A DNA stretch of 64,000 bases from Rubripirellula sp. (GTDB lineage: Bacteria > Planctomycetota > Planctomycetia > Pirellulales > Pirellulaceae): contig JAQWPZ010000017.1 of assembly GCA_029245125.1 (NCBI GenBank), positions 1 through 64,000 of the forward strand, in the 5' to 3' direction. How positions within the stretch are numbered: the first letter of the stretch is position 1; each line of letters opens with the position of its first letter. Shown here one piece after another: positions 20,266-28,553 of this stretch. A program made the translations under genes and the position numbers. A model generated the notes under the pieces. It ran no database searches. It saw only the letters and a program-made list of their open reading frames with translations, and was not told where the DNA came from.

Positions 20266-20868
20266 TTATTTCCCTTCTCGGGTGACGGCCAGTATTTCTC
20301 CGCCCAGAATCGTGATGGGTTGATCGTCTGATCCGATCAAACTGGCCATCCCAAGTGTTGCGCTAATCGCATTGTCCTCGGGAATGAGCGGTCCGAACGT
20401 CACAGCCACCGACTTGCCAGGTTTGGTCATTGAAATTGGTGCCGAGGAGGCTGACGACAAATACATATCGCATTGGATTGTCTTGCCTGCGAGTGAGGAG
20501 ACGGTGGATGCGTCAGTCGTGCCATGTAACAGGACTGCTGGATACGAACGCGAAGATGTCGACGGGTCATAGGTCATGATTTGCACGACGTTCGGTCGGC
20601 CATCGCCGATGGAAATTAGTTCAACATCCGCCTGCTTAATTGGTTCGGTGGGTGGATTTGTTTTGAGTTGGATATTGCCATTCTCGGGCAAACGCTCTTC
20701 GACTGCGTCCACCGCGGATTCAGTCAATCGCTTGGTTTTTTCAGTCGCGTCATTCAAGGCTTGCTTCACATCTTCTTTGGAACAGCCATTGAATACTGAG
20801 ACCATCAGTAACAAGGCGAGGATGACAAATGTGCGACAAGTCAAATCGGCGTTCGGTGATCCACACAT
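20266..20868 (-). CDS. Predicted lipoprotein
   Basis: FVILALLLMVSVFNGCSKEDVKQ lipobox-like sequence; ends 3 bp before the start of the 18457..20262 gene. Confidence 0.6.
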   Translation of the reverse strand: MCGSPNADLTCRTFVILALLLMVSVFNGCSKEDVKQALNDATEKTKRLTESAVDAVEERLPENGNIQLKTNPPTEPIKQADVELISIGDGRPNVVQIMTYDPSTSSRSYPAVLLHGTTDASTVSSLAGKTIQCDMYLSSASSAPISMTKPGKSVAVTFGPLIPEDNAISATLGMASLIGSDDQPITILGGEILAVTREGK

Positions 20869-21332
20869 AAGCTCGATTTTCCATGAGAGTCGAGAGCGGA
20901 TACGAACCGAAGCAGTGATGCCAACCGTTAAGAAACAACGAATGCAATCAGTGTCAAATCGTTCACTCTGTTGAAAGCAGACGCCTCATGGTGGCGAATG
21001 ACACAGCCGGCGTCAAACTTTTTGAACAATCAAGTGTCTGGTGCGAATGTGGAATGCGAATACCAGTCAGGACGCGGCGATTCTGTCATATCCACTAACC
21101 CACCCAAACGGTTGGTGTGGATATGAAGTGGTTGATCTGCGTTGCCGGACCAATGGATCAGGCGAAACTGGATGAGACACGGATTGGTCCTGACTTTCAG
21201 ACCGCAACCGTCGATCTCTCTGATGTTTTTCCGGCCCGTTTCTCGATGGCATGCGGGATGATCAGCAGCCAGACATGCCGCTTGGAGCGACTCGGATCGC
21301 GTTCCCGATCCGTTGACGGGGTTGCTGTTTGA

Positions 21333-21632
21333 TTAGAACTGTCGGCGATCCAGCCACCGGAAAAAGAGCATTATCATCGAGAGTGCACTGGCCAGTAGCA
21401 GTGGAGAGGTGAAGGTGAAAAGAATGAAGGTAAGGTGTGCTACCCGACCGACATCTTCTCCACTATCCCCTGTTTTACCCGAAAAAATCACATTGATTTC
21501 GTCCTGGATCACGGGCACCCGGGCGGCATAGAACAGACCTGCGGACATCACCGAGAAGATGACCATCATCAGCATCATGAAGCCGAGGCTCATTTGCGGT
21601 GGACGACGGCGTGGGGCGGCTGCGGGTTCCAT
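21333..21632 (-). CDS. Small two-TM membrane protein
   Basis: 99 aa; MSLGFMMLMMVIFSVMSAGLFYAARVPVI...LTFILFTFTSPLLLASALSMIMLFFRWLDRRQF. Confidence 0.55.
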   Translation of the reverse strand: MEPAAAPRRRPPQMSLGFMMLMMVIFSVMSAGLFYAARVPVIQDEINVIFSGKTGDSGEDVGRVAHLTFILFTFTSPLLLASALSMIMLFFRWLDRRQF

Positions 21633-21683
21633 ACCGCCATTGTAGCAACTGATAGAGTTTTTGATTGCCGGAGAGGAATTGAT

Positions 21684-22220
21684 TTACCCCTGAAGTTGCC
21701 TCTGTTGCTCGTAAAGCACAATTCCGACGGTCGTTGCGAGATTCAGGCTCCGAACATGTTGGCTGGTGGGTAAACGAATGGCCCGGGAATCGGATGGGTC
21801 GAGGATTGTCGCAGGTAATCCAGAAGTCTCTCGTCCGAAAACGAACGTGTCTCCTCTCTCAAAAGAGACATCCCAGATGGTTCGCTCGGCAAATCGGGAA
21901 AAAAAGAACATCCGCCGCGGAGCCAATTGGGTCATCAAGTCCTGCCAGTTAGCGGTATCGCCAAAGGCGAGGTGCTGCCAATAGTCCAATCCGGCTCGTT
22001 TCAGCTTGGCATCATCAAGTCGAAAGGCGGTGGGTCGAACGATCCAGAGTTTTGCGTCCACGGCAACGCAGGAACGCCCAATGTTCCCAGTATTCTGGGG
22101 AATCTCTGGCTGATACAGCACCACGTGTGCTGAAAATCGATCGGACTGATCGTTATGATGGTCATTCGACACCTGTTCGTCGGGTGTCGGATTTGTCGTC
22201 GATGATTTTAATTCGCCCAT
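21684..22220 (-). CDS. trmL: tRNA (cytidine(34)-2'-O)-methyltransferase (SPOUT, TrmL-like)
   Basis: VVLYQPEIPQNTGNIGRSCVAVDAKLWIVRPTAF...DTFVFGRETSGLP...IRLPTSQHVRSLNLATTVGIVLYE. Confidence 0.93.
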   Translation of the reverse strand: MGELKSSTTNPTPDEQVSNDHHNDQSDRFSAHVVLYQPEIPQNTGNIGRSCVAVDAKLWIVRPTAFRLDDAKLKRAGLDYWQHLAFGDTANWQDLMTQLAPRRMFFFSRFAERTIWDVSFERGDTFVFGRETSGLPATILDPSDSRAIRLPTSQHVRSLNLATTVGIVLYEQQRQLQG

Positions 22221-22264
22221 TCCTTGCTTCCTGTTAGGGCCCCTGCGGGCGCTGCCTCTGATTC

Positions 22265-22969
22265 ATGCCGATTCAAGTAACTTGTCCGAAATGCCTCAAG
22301 CGATTTCAAGTCAGCGACAAGTTCGCTGGCAAAACGGGTCCATGCCCCAATTGCAAGAAACAGATTAAGGTCCCGGACAAGTCTGAAGAAGTCGTCATCC
22401 ACGCCCCTGATGACGGTGCTCCGAAGGATCGGTCCGGCCGCAGTGTTCTCAAGCCCCTTAAACGAACAGAGACGGACGTCACTCGGAAAGGTCTGTTGCT
22501 GTCCGGATCTGCAATCCTAGTCGCTTTTGGGTTGGCGTTTGTGGTTCGGTACATGAGTGGTAGCGGTGATCTCAGCGGTAGTGGCTTGTTGGCTGTAAAG
22601 ATTGTTGGTGCCCTACTGCTTGCTCCGCCATTAGTGTGGGCCGGATATACCTTCGCTCGGGATTCTGAACGGGCGCCTTACGTCGGTCCGGATCTGCGGA
22701 ATCGCGTCTTGATATTATCGGTGATTTTGGCCGCCCTGTGGTTGATCTACGCGTTCATTCCCAGCTACGTGATGGACCTGGATTCCGCCTCCGAGATGTC
22801 TTACGTCGTTTTTGGGATAATCTTTTCGATCATGATAGTGATCGGTGCGTTTGCCTCGGTGGGAACATTTGAACTGGAATTCTTTGACGGACTGGTCCAC
22901 GCCAGCCTGTACTTGCTGGTGACGCTCGCGTTGGCCGTTCTCTGTGGATTCAAATTGGCGACTGGTTAA
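22265..22969 (+). CDS. Zinc-ribbon multi-TM membrane protein
   Basis: MPIQVTCPKCLKRFQVSDKFAGKTGPCPNCKKQIKVP (two CPxC knuckles), then about 6 TM segments. Confidence 0.75.
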   Translation: MPIQVTCPKCLKRFQVSDKFAGKTGPCPNCKKQIKVPDKSEEVVIHAPDDGAPKDRSGRSVLKPLKRTETDVTRKGLLLSGSAILVAFGLAFVVRYMSGSGDLSGSGLLAVKIVGALLLAPPLVWAGYTFARDSERAPYVGPDLRNRVLILSVILAALWLIYAFIPSYVMDLDSASEMSYVVFGIIFSIMIVIGAFASVGTFELEFFDGLVHASLYLLVTLALAVLCGFKLATG

Positions 22970-23075
22970 ACGGCGATAGCTTTCAGAACGACAAAGTTGA
23001 CCGCTGATTTGATGATTGAATTTTCATCGCCTTCCAAGCATATCGCCCAAAAAATGTGGCAGGAGAATTGACGAG

Positions 23076-24425
23076 ATGTTGCCGGAAATAGACTCCCTGC
23101 ATCGAATCGGATCATTAGTTCGGATTCCTCCTGCTGCTGATGTGCCGTTGTCTGCACGCGTCCGACGAGTACTTGATACGCCGCCACTGCGACGATTGGG
23201 ATCGATCAGTCAACTGGGAATGGTTAGCTTGGTTTATCCTGGCGCCAACCACTCACGCTTTGAGCACACTCTTGGTGTGTATCACAACGCCTTGCGTCTG
23301 CTAGCGAGATTTTCCGCAGACGACGACTTTACGTCACGCGTTGATCAGCCAATGGCGGAAGCGTTCGTACTGGCGGCTCTGTTACACGACGTTGGTCATT
23401 GGCCGTTCTGTCATCCGATCGAAGACATGCAGTTGGGTGAAGTGGGCGAACATGAAACACGGATCGCCGATGTGATCGATACGTCGGACTTGGGCGAATG
23501 CATCGAACAAGATTGGTTGTGCAGTTCGCAGCAAGTAATCGATCTGCTGGAACCCAAAGCCGTTACGGATGAACGAACCACCTTTGCAATGACTTTTTTG
23601 GCGAGTTGTCTGAGCGGTCCAATCGACATCGACAAGCTCGATTATCTTCAGCGTGATAGTCTGCACGCCGGCGTGCCATACGGTAGCCAGTTTGATGTTG
23701 GAAGGTTAATTAGTTCGGTTCGCATCAATCCTCAGTCAGCACGATTGGCGATTGACGAAAAAGGCCGAACTGCAGCAGAACTGATGGTGTTTGCGCGGTA
23801 CGTCATGTTCAGTGAGGTGTACTGGCATCATGCGGTTCGTTCAGCTACCGCAATGCTACAGAGGTCGATTTTCTTGCTGCAAAATCGAGTGGATTTGGTG
23901 TCGACCTTGCGAATGACAGACTCAGAATGGATCGCTATGTTGCGGCGAAGCGCCGAGGGGAGTGTTGCTGAACCATTGGTGGAAGGATTGTTCGGTCCGA
24001 CGCGAAGTTTGTACAAACGAATTGCTGAGTTCAACGTGATCGAGGGTGGGTTGGTCCATCAACGATTAGCGAGAAAGCCATATTGGTGGTTGGTTGTGTG
24101 TGCGGAGCGATTAGCGCAGCACCTGACGCAGGTAACCGGATTGGCGATTCACGCGGCGGACATCTTGATCGATGCACCGCCAGTCAAACTGGAAGTTGAC
24201 ATCAACATGGACGTGGTTGGAAGAGATGGGGCGGTGCGAACCCTAGGTGATGTGTCAGCTGTTGCCTCGGCACTTGCCGAACGCCAATTTGACGATCAAG
24301 TAAAGAGTGTTCGAGTGTTCGTTCGGCCCGATCTTCGAGCGGCATTGCAGTCGGTGATGGAACCCGAGCAGTGGAATGAACAATTGCTAATTGTGAGTGA
24401 ATCCCTAGAACAAGAATTGGTATGA
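23076..24425 (+). CDS. HD-domain phosphohydrolase (dGTPase/SAMHD1-like superfamily)
   Basis: MLPEIDSLHRIGSLVRIPP...LGSISQLGMVSLVYPGANHSRFEHTLGVYHNALRLL...LAALLHDVGHWPFCHPIE...DKLDYLQRDSLHAGVPYG. Confidence 0.85.
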   Translation: MLPEIDSLHRIGSLVRIPPAADVPLSARVRRVLDTPPLRRLGSISQLGMVSLVYPGANHSRFEHTLGVYHNALRLLARFSADDDFTSRVDQPMAEAFVLAALLHDVGHWPFCHPIEDMQLGEVGEHETRIADVIDTSDLGECIEQDWLCSSQQVIDLLEPKAVTDERTTFAMTFLASCLSGPIDIDKLDYLQRDSLHAGVPYGSQFDVGRLISSVRINPQSARLAIDEKGRTAAELMVFARYVMFSEVYWHHAVRSATAMLQRSIFLLQNRVDLVSTLRMTDSEWIAMLRRSAEGSVAEPLVEGLFGPTRSLYKRIAEFNVIEGGLVHQRLARKPYWWLVVCAERLAQHLTQVTGLAIHAADILIDAPPVKLEVDINMDVVGRDGAVRTLGDVSAVASALAERQFDDQVKSVRVFVRPDLRAALQSVMEPEQWNEQLLIVSESLEQELV

Positions 24426-25174
24426 ATACGCCGATGATCTCGCCGAACATTGTGGTCTGCGAGAGCGGTCCTGATGCCGCTCGACATGTTGCAGATTTGC
24501 TGGCCTCGGAAATACGAACCAAGCCCGATATGGTCATCGGTTTGGCCACTGGCGGTACGCCGGTCGACGTCTACCGAGAACTCATTCGTCAGCACCGTGA
24601 AGCAGACCTGGATTGCAGTCGAGTAACTTCTTTCAATCTAGACGAGTACGTAGGATTGCCGTCCGGTCATCCACAGAGTTATCGCTATTTCATGCAGCAG
24701 CATCTATTCGATGATGCGAATTTCTCCCCTGCGAAGACTCATGTGCCGGACGGGATGGCGGCTGATCTTGATCAATACGCCAAGCAGTACGAGCAGTTGA
24801 TTACCCAAAGTGGTGGAATTGATCTGCAATTGCTAGGAATTGGCAATAACGGTCATATCGCCTTCAATGAACCAGGTTCTTTGATGGAAAGTCGCACACG
24901 TGTGGTGGAACTCGCGGAGGAAACAATCGATGCCAACGCACGCTTTTTTGAATCCACCGATCAGGTGCCACGTCGTGCGATCACAATGGGTATCGGAACA
25001 ATATTGGAAGCTCGAAAGATTGTTCTGATGGCAACGGGGGAATCCAAAGCCGGTGCGATTGCCGAGGCTTTTGCGGGTGTTTGTCATCCGAGCAATCCTG
25101 CCTCCGCATTGCAGCGACACGCCAACGTTGTGGTGGTACTTGATCCGCCGGCGGCTAGTCGCCTGGGATCATAA
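24422..25174 (+). CDS. nagB: Glucosamine-6-phosphate deaminase
   Basis: MVIGLATGGTPVDVYRELI, SFNLDEYVGLPSGHPQSYRYFM, LLGIGNNGHIAFNEPGS; overlaps the HD gene by 4 bp (ATGA). Confidence 0.9.
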   Translation: MNTPMISPNIVVCESGPDAARHVADLLASEIRTKPDMVIGLATGGTPVDVYRELIRQHREADLDCSRVTSFNLDEYVGLPSGHPQSYRYFMQQHLFDDANFSPAKTHVPDGMAADLDQYAKQYEQLITQSGGIDLQLLGIGNNGHIAFNEPGSLMESRTRVVELAEETIDANARFFESTDQVPRRAITMGIGTILEARKIVLMATGESKAGAIAEAFAGVCHPSNPASALQRHANVVVVLDPPAASRLGS

Positions 25175-25198
25175 CGCTTGCTATTTGAAGGGAGGTTC

Positions 25199-26941
25199 GT
25201 GTTGCGATCATCATCTAGATTCTGTCTGGGCAGCGTGACAGGTTGGGCGTTTTTTGTGGGCTGGACTTTGTTAAGCACATCTGTTTTTGCGGGAGGTCCC
25301 TACGATCGACCTGCCGGTGATCCCCATCAAAGTCGTTCAACGGTGATTTCGACCGCAGGCATGGTTGCGACCAGTCACCCGTTGGCTGCGTCGGTTGGAT
25401 TGGATGTTTTAAAGGCCGGTGGGAATGCGGCTGACGCTGCGATCGCGACCAACGCCATGCTGGGCCTAGTAGAGCCGATGAGTTGTGGGATTGGTGGTGA
25501 CCTTTTTGTGATCTATTGGGATGCCAAAACTGAAAAACTGTATGGACTGAATGCCAGTGGCCGCAGTCCATATGCATTGAATCGCAAAGTAGTTACCGAA
25601 CAGGGGCACGATAAAATACCAATCACAGGGCCACTCTCTTGGTCCGTTCCCGGTTGCGTGGATGGTTGGTTCGAATTGCACCAACGATTTGGCAAACACG
25701 GTTTTGACAAAATCTTGCAGCCCGCAATCGACTACGGTGAAAACGGTTTTCCAGTCAGTGAGATCATTGCCGGTTATTGGAGCAATGCTGACAAAGCGTT
25801 CGCTGATTTTCCCGACTCAGCGGCGACCTATTTGATCGCTGGAAAACCGCCGCGGGAAGGCGATCTTTTTCGGAATCCCAACCTGTCTAAAACCTATCGT
25901 CGCCTGGTTGCAGGAGGTCGCGAGGAATTCTATCGAGGGTCCATCGCTAAGCGGATCGTCGATTACAGCCAGCAACACGGCGGCTATTTTAGTCTGAGGG
26001 ATTTTTCAGATCACACATCAACCTGGGTCGAACCCGTTTCCACGAACTATCGAGGCTACGACGTTTGGGAGTTGCCACCGAACGGACAAGGCATTGCCGC
26101 GCTGGAAATGCTGAACGTGCTCGAAGGCTACGACATCGCCAGCATGGGGCCGTTGGATCCCGAGTATTTGCACCGATTCGTGGAGGCCAAAAAACTGGCG
26201 TTTGCGGACCGTGCGAAATTCTATTCCGACCCTGAGTTCAACAAACTGCCAATCGACGAATTGATTTCGAAGGCATACGGTGATCGGCAGCGACAACGGA
26301 TTGACCTGCTCAAGGCTGCCTCGGATGTGGATGCGGGTGATCCCATCTTGCAACAGGGCGATACGGTCTATCTGACGGTGGTCGACAAAGACCGGAATTG
26401 TTGCTCATTCATCCAAAGTAACTATTACGGATTTGGATCGAAAGTAACCCCGGGCGACGTCGGTTTTGTGATTCAGAACCGTGGTGCGTTGTTTGCTTTG
26501 GAAGAGAATCACCTCAACCGGCTTGAGCCCCATAAGCGACCATTTCATACCATCATTCCCGCGATGGTGACCAAGGATGGGAAACCTTGGCTCTGCTTTG
26601 GCGTCATGGGTGGTGACATGCAGCCGCAAGGCCATGTCCAAATATTGGTCAATCTGATCGACTTTGGTATGAATGTTCAGCAGGCCGGCGATTCACCGCG
26701 GATTCGACACGTTGGATCGCAGCAGCCGACCGGAACGAAAATGGATGGAAGCGGAACCATCAACGTAGAGAGCGGTATCCCGGATGATGCCGTTCGCGGT
26801 TTACTCGGCCGCGGTCACCGAATCGCGCGAGTCGCCGGAGGTGGTTACGGTGGTTACCAAGCGATTCGGATTGATTGGGAACGGGGTACGCTGCATGGTG
26901 CAACCGAGCCACGCAAAGATGGAATGGCTACCGGTTACTAA
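25199..26941 (+). CDS. ggt: Gamma-glutamyltransferase family protein
   Basis: GMVATSHPLAASVGLDVLKAGGNAADAAIATNAMLGLVEPMSCGIGGDLFVIYW. GGAGG at 25191-25195 favours GTG 25199 or TTG 25202 over the listed TTG 25178. Confidence 0.88.
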   Translation: MLRSSSRFCLGSVTGWAFFVGWTLLSTSVFAGGPYDRPAGDPHQSRSTVISTAGMVATSHPLAASVGLDVLKAGGNAADAAIATNAMLGLVEPMSCGIGGDLFVIYWDAKTEKLYGLNASGRSPYALNRKVVTEQGHDKIPITGPLSWSVPGCVDGWFELHQRFGKHGFDKILQPAIDYGENGFPVSEIIAGYWSNADKAFADFPDSAATYLIAGKPPREGDLFRNPNLSKTYRRLVAGGREEFYRGSIAKRIVDYSQQHGGYFSLRDFSDHTSTWVEPVSTNYRGYDVWELPPNGQGIAALEMLNVLEGYDIASMGPLDPEYLHRFVEAKKLAFADRAKFYSDPEFNKLPIDELISKAYGDRQRQRIDLLKAASDVDAGDPILQQGDTVYLTVVDKDRNCCSFIQSNYYGFGSKVTPGDVGFVIQNRGALFALEENHLNRLEPHKRPFHTIIPAMVTKDGKPWLCFGVMGGDMQPQGHVQILVNLIDFGMNVQQAGDSPRIRHVGSQQPTGTKMDGSGTINVESGIPDDAVRGLLGRGHRIARVAGGGYGGYQAIRIDWERGTLHGATEPRKDGMATGY

Positions 26942-26956
26942 AGGCTTTGTCAGGTG

Positions 26957-27006
26957 TGCAACAACGGTTGCATGCGATTGAAACCGATCAACGTGTTGAT
27001 GCGGTT
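26957..27006. terminator. Two consecutive hairpins between convergent genes, possible bidirectional terminator
   Basis: TGCAAC-AACG-GTTGCA (26957-26972) and AACCGATCAAC-GT-GTTGAT(G)CGGTT (26982-27006). Confidence 0.35.
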
Positions 27007-27113
27007 GATACTTGCCGGGCCAGGTGACGAGTGCCAACCCGAACCGTTGCGGCGATTATCCGATCGCCAGTGATCGATCGTTTGTGATCAGCGGAACTTA
27101 TCAGAGCGATTCA

Positions 27114-28553
27114 CTAAACCAAGATGTCATTCACCACCTGGGATGGTTCGACACCGGTTAACCGCATATCAAGCCCTTGGTGCCGCACGGTGAAGCGACG
27201 ATGATCAATTCCGAGCAGGTGCAGCATGGTGGCGTGGAGATCACGGACATGAACGACATCATCAACGGCGTGGTATCCCAGTTCGTCGGTGCTGCCGTGA
27301 CTATGACCTGGTTTGACCCCACCGCCTGCCAACCACATGGAGAAGCCTTTGATGTGGTGATCGCGTCCGGCACCGCCTTTTCCCTGGAACATTGGGGTAC
27401 GACCGAATTCACCACCCCAAATGATCAAGGTATCTTCGAGCATGCCACGTTGTTGCAGGTCGGTTAGCAATGCCCAAGTCGGTCGATCGGTCAGTCCACA
27501 GCAGGTGTTCATGTATTGAACCAAGCCACCGTGATGATCCCAGCCACGGTGGTACAACTGAATAAATCGGACTCCACGCTCGGCCAATCGCCTTGCTAAC
27601 AGGCAATTCGACGCGTAGGTTCCATCACCCGGTTTGGCCCCATACATATCCAGGATGTGTTGGGGTTCATCTGCTAGGTCTGCCAATTCGGGAACCGACG
27701 TTTGCATTCGATAGGCGAGTTCGTAGGTGGACAGTCGGGTTTCGATTTCCGGGTCACCTGTCTTGTTCAATTGGTGTTGGTTGAGTGCACCGACAGCATC
27801 GATCAGACGTCTCTGTTGTTTTCGGGTAACGCCAGGTGGTGGCTGAACGTAGTTGACCGGTTGTCCACTGCCATTGAATTCGACTCCTTGGAACCGGCTA
27901 GGCAGAAAACCAGCTGACCATTGTCGCGAGGCGATTGGTTGAGGATTGCGGCCTCCCACGCTGGTCAGCACCACGAAGCCAGGCAAATTCTCGGTTTCAC
28001 TGCCAAGCCCATAGGTCACCCAAGAACCCATCGAGGGCCGCCCGCTGATCGCGGTTCCCGTGTTCATAAACGTGTGAGCTGGATCATGGTTGATTTGTTC
28101 CGTTACCAAGGAACGAACCACGCAAATCTGATCAGCCATCTTTTGATGGAATGGTAAGAAATCGCTGATCATTTGACCGCTATTGCCGTACTTGGCAAAC
28201 TTCGTCAACGGTCCCTGACACTTCAGTTGCTTTCCCTGCAATTGGGCGATCGGCTGTCCCTGAGTAAACGAATCGGGCATTGGCTGGCCGTCCAGTTCGG
28301 CCAGTTTTGGCTTGTAATCAAAAGTCTCTAAATGCGAGGGGCCACCCGCCATGCACAGAAAAATGACACGTTTCGCTTTGGGTAGATGGTGGGGAGTATC
28401 CGAACGGCCTGAAGCATTCGTGCCAGTACCTGCGGCTGTCGCATCATTAGCCAGCATCTTGGTCAGCGCGAGATGGCCTAAGCCGATTCCACTTCGTTTC
28501 AAAAACGTTCGTCGCTGAATCGTCGACGAATAGGATGTGAATAGATTGTTCAT
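27114..28553 (-). CDS. DUF1501 domain-containing protein (sulfatase-like fold)
   Basis: TFLKRSGIGLGHLALTKML twin-Arg-like start; RVIFLCMAGGPSHLETFDYKPKLAELDGQPMP; GGEFGRTPMFQGKGGAGRDHHIKGFSMWLAGGGVKPGHSHGSTDELGY. Confidence 0.92.
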   Translation of the reverse strand: MNNLFTSYSSTIQRRTFLKRSGIGLGHLALTKMLANDATAAGTGTNASGRSDTPHHLPKAKRVIFLCMAGGPSHLETFDYKPKLAELDGQPMPDSFTQGQPIAQLQGKQLKCQGPLTKFAKYGNSGQMISDFLPFHQKMADQICVVRSLVTEQINHDPAHTFMNTGTAISGRPSMGSWVTYGLGSETENLPGFVVLTSVGGRNPQPIASRQWSAGFLPSRFQGVEFNGSGQPVNYVQPPPGVTRKQQRRLIDAVGALNQHQLNKTGDPEIETRLSTYELAYRMQTSVPELADLADEPQHILDMYGAKPGDGTYASNCLLARRLAERGVRFIQLYHRGWDHHGGLVQYMNTCCGLTDRPTWALLTDLQQRGMLEDTLIIWGGEFGRTPMFQGKGGAGRDHHIKGFSMWLAGGGVKPGHSHGSTDELGYHAVDDVVHVRDLHATMLHLLGIDHRRFTVRHQGLDMRLTGVEPSQVVNDILV

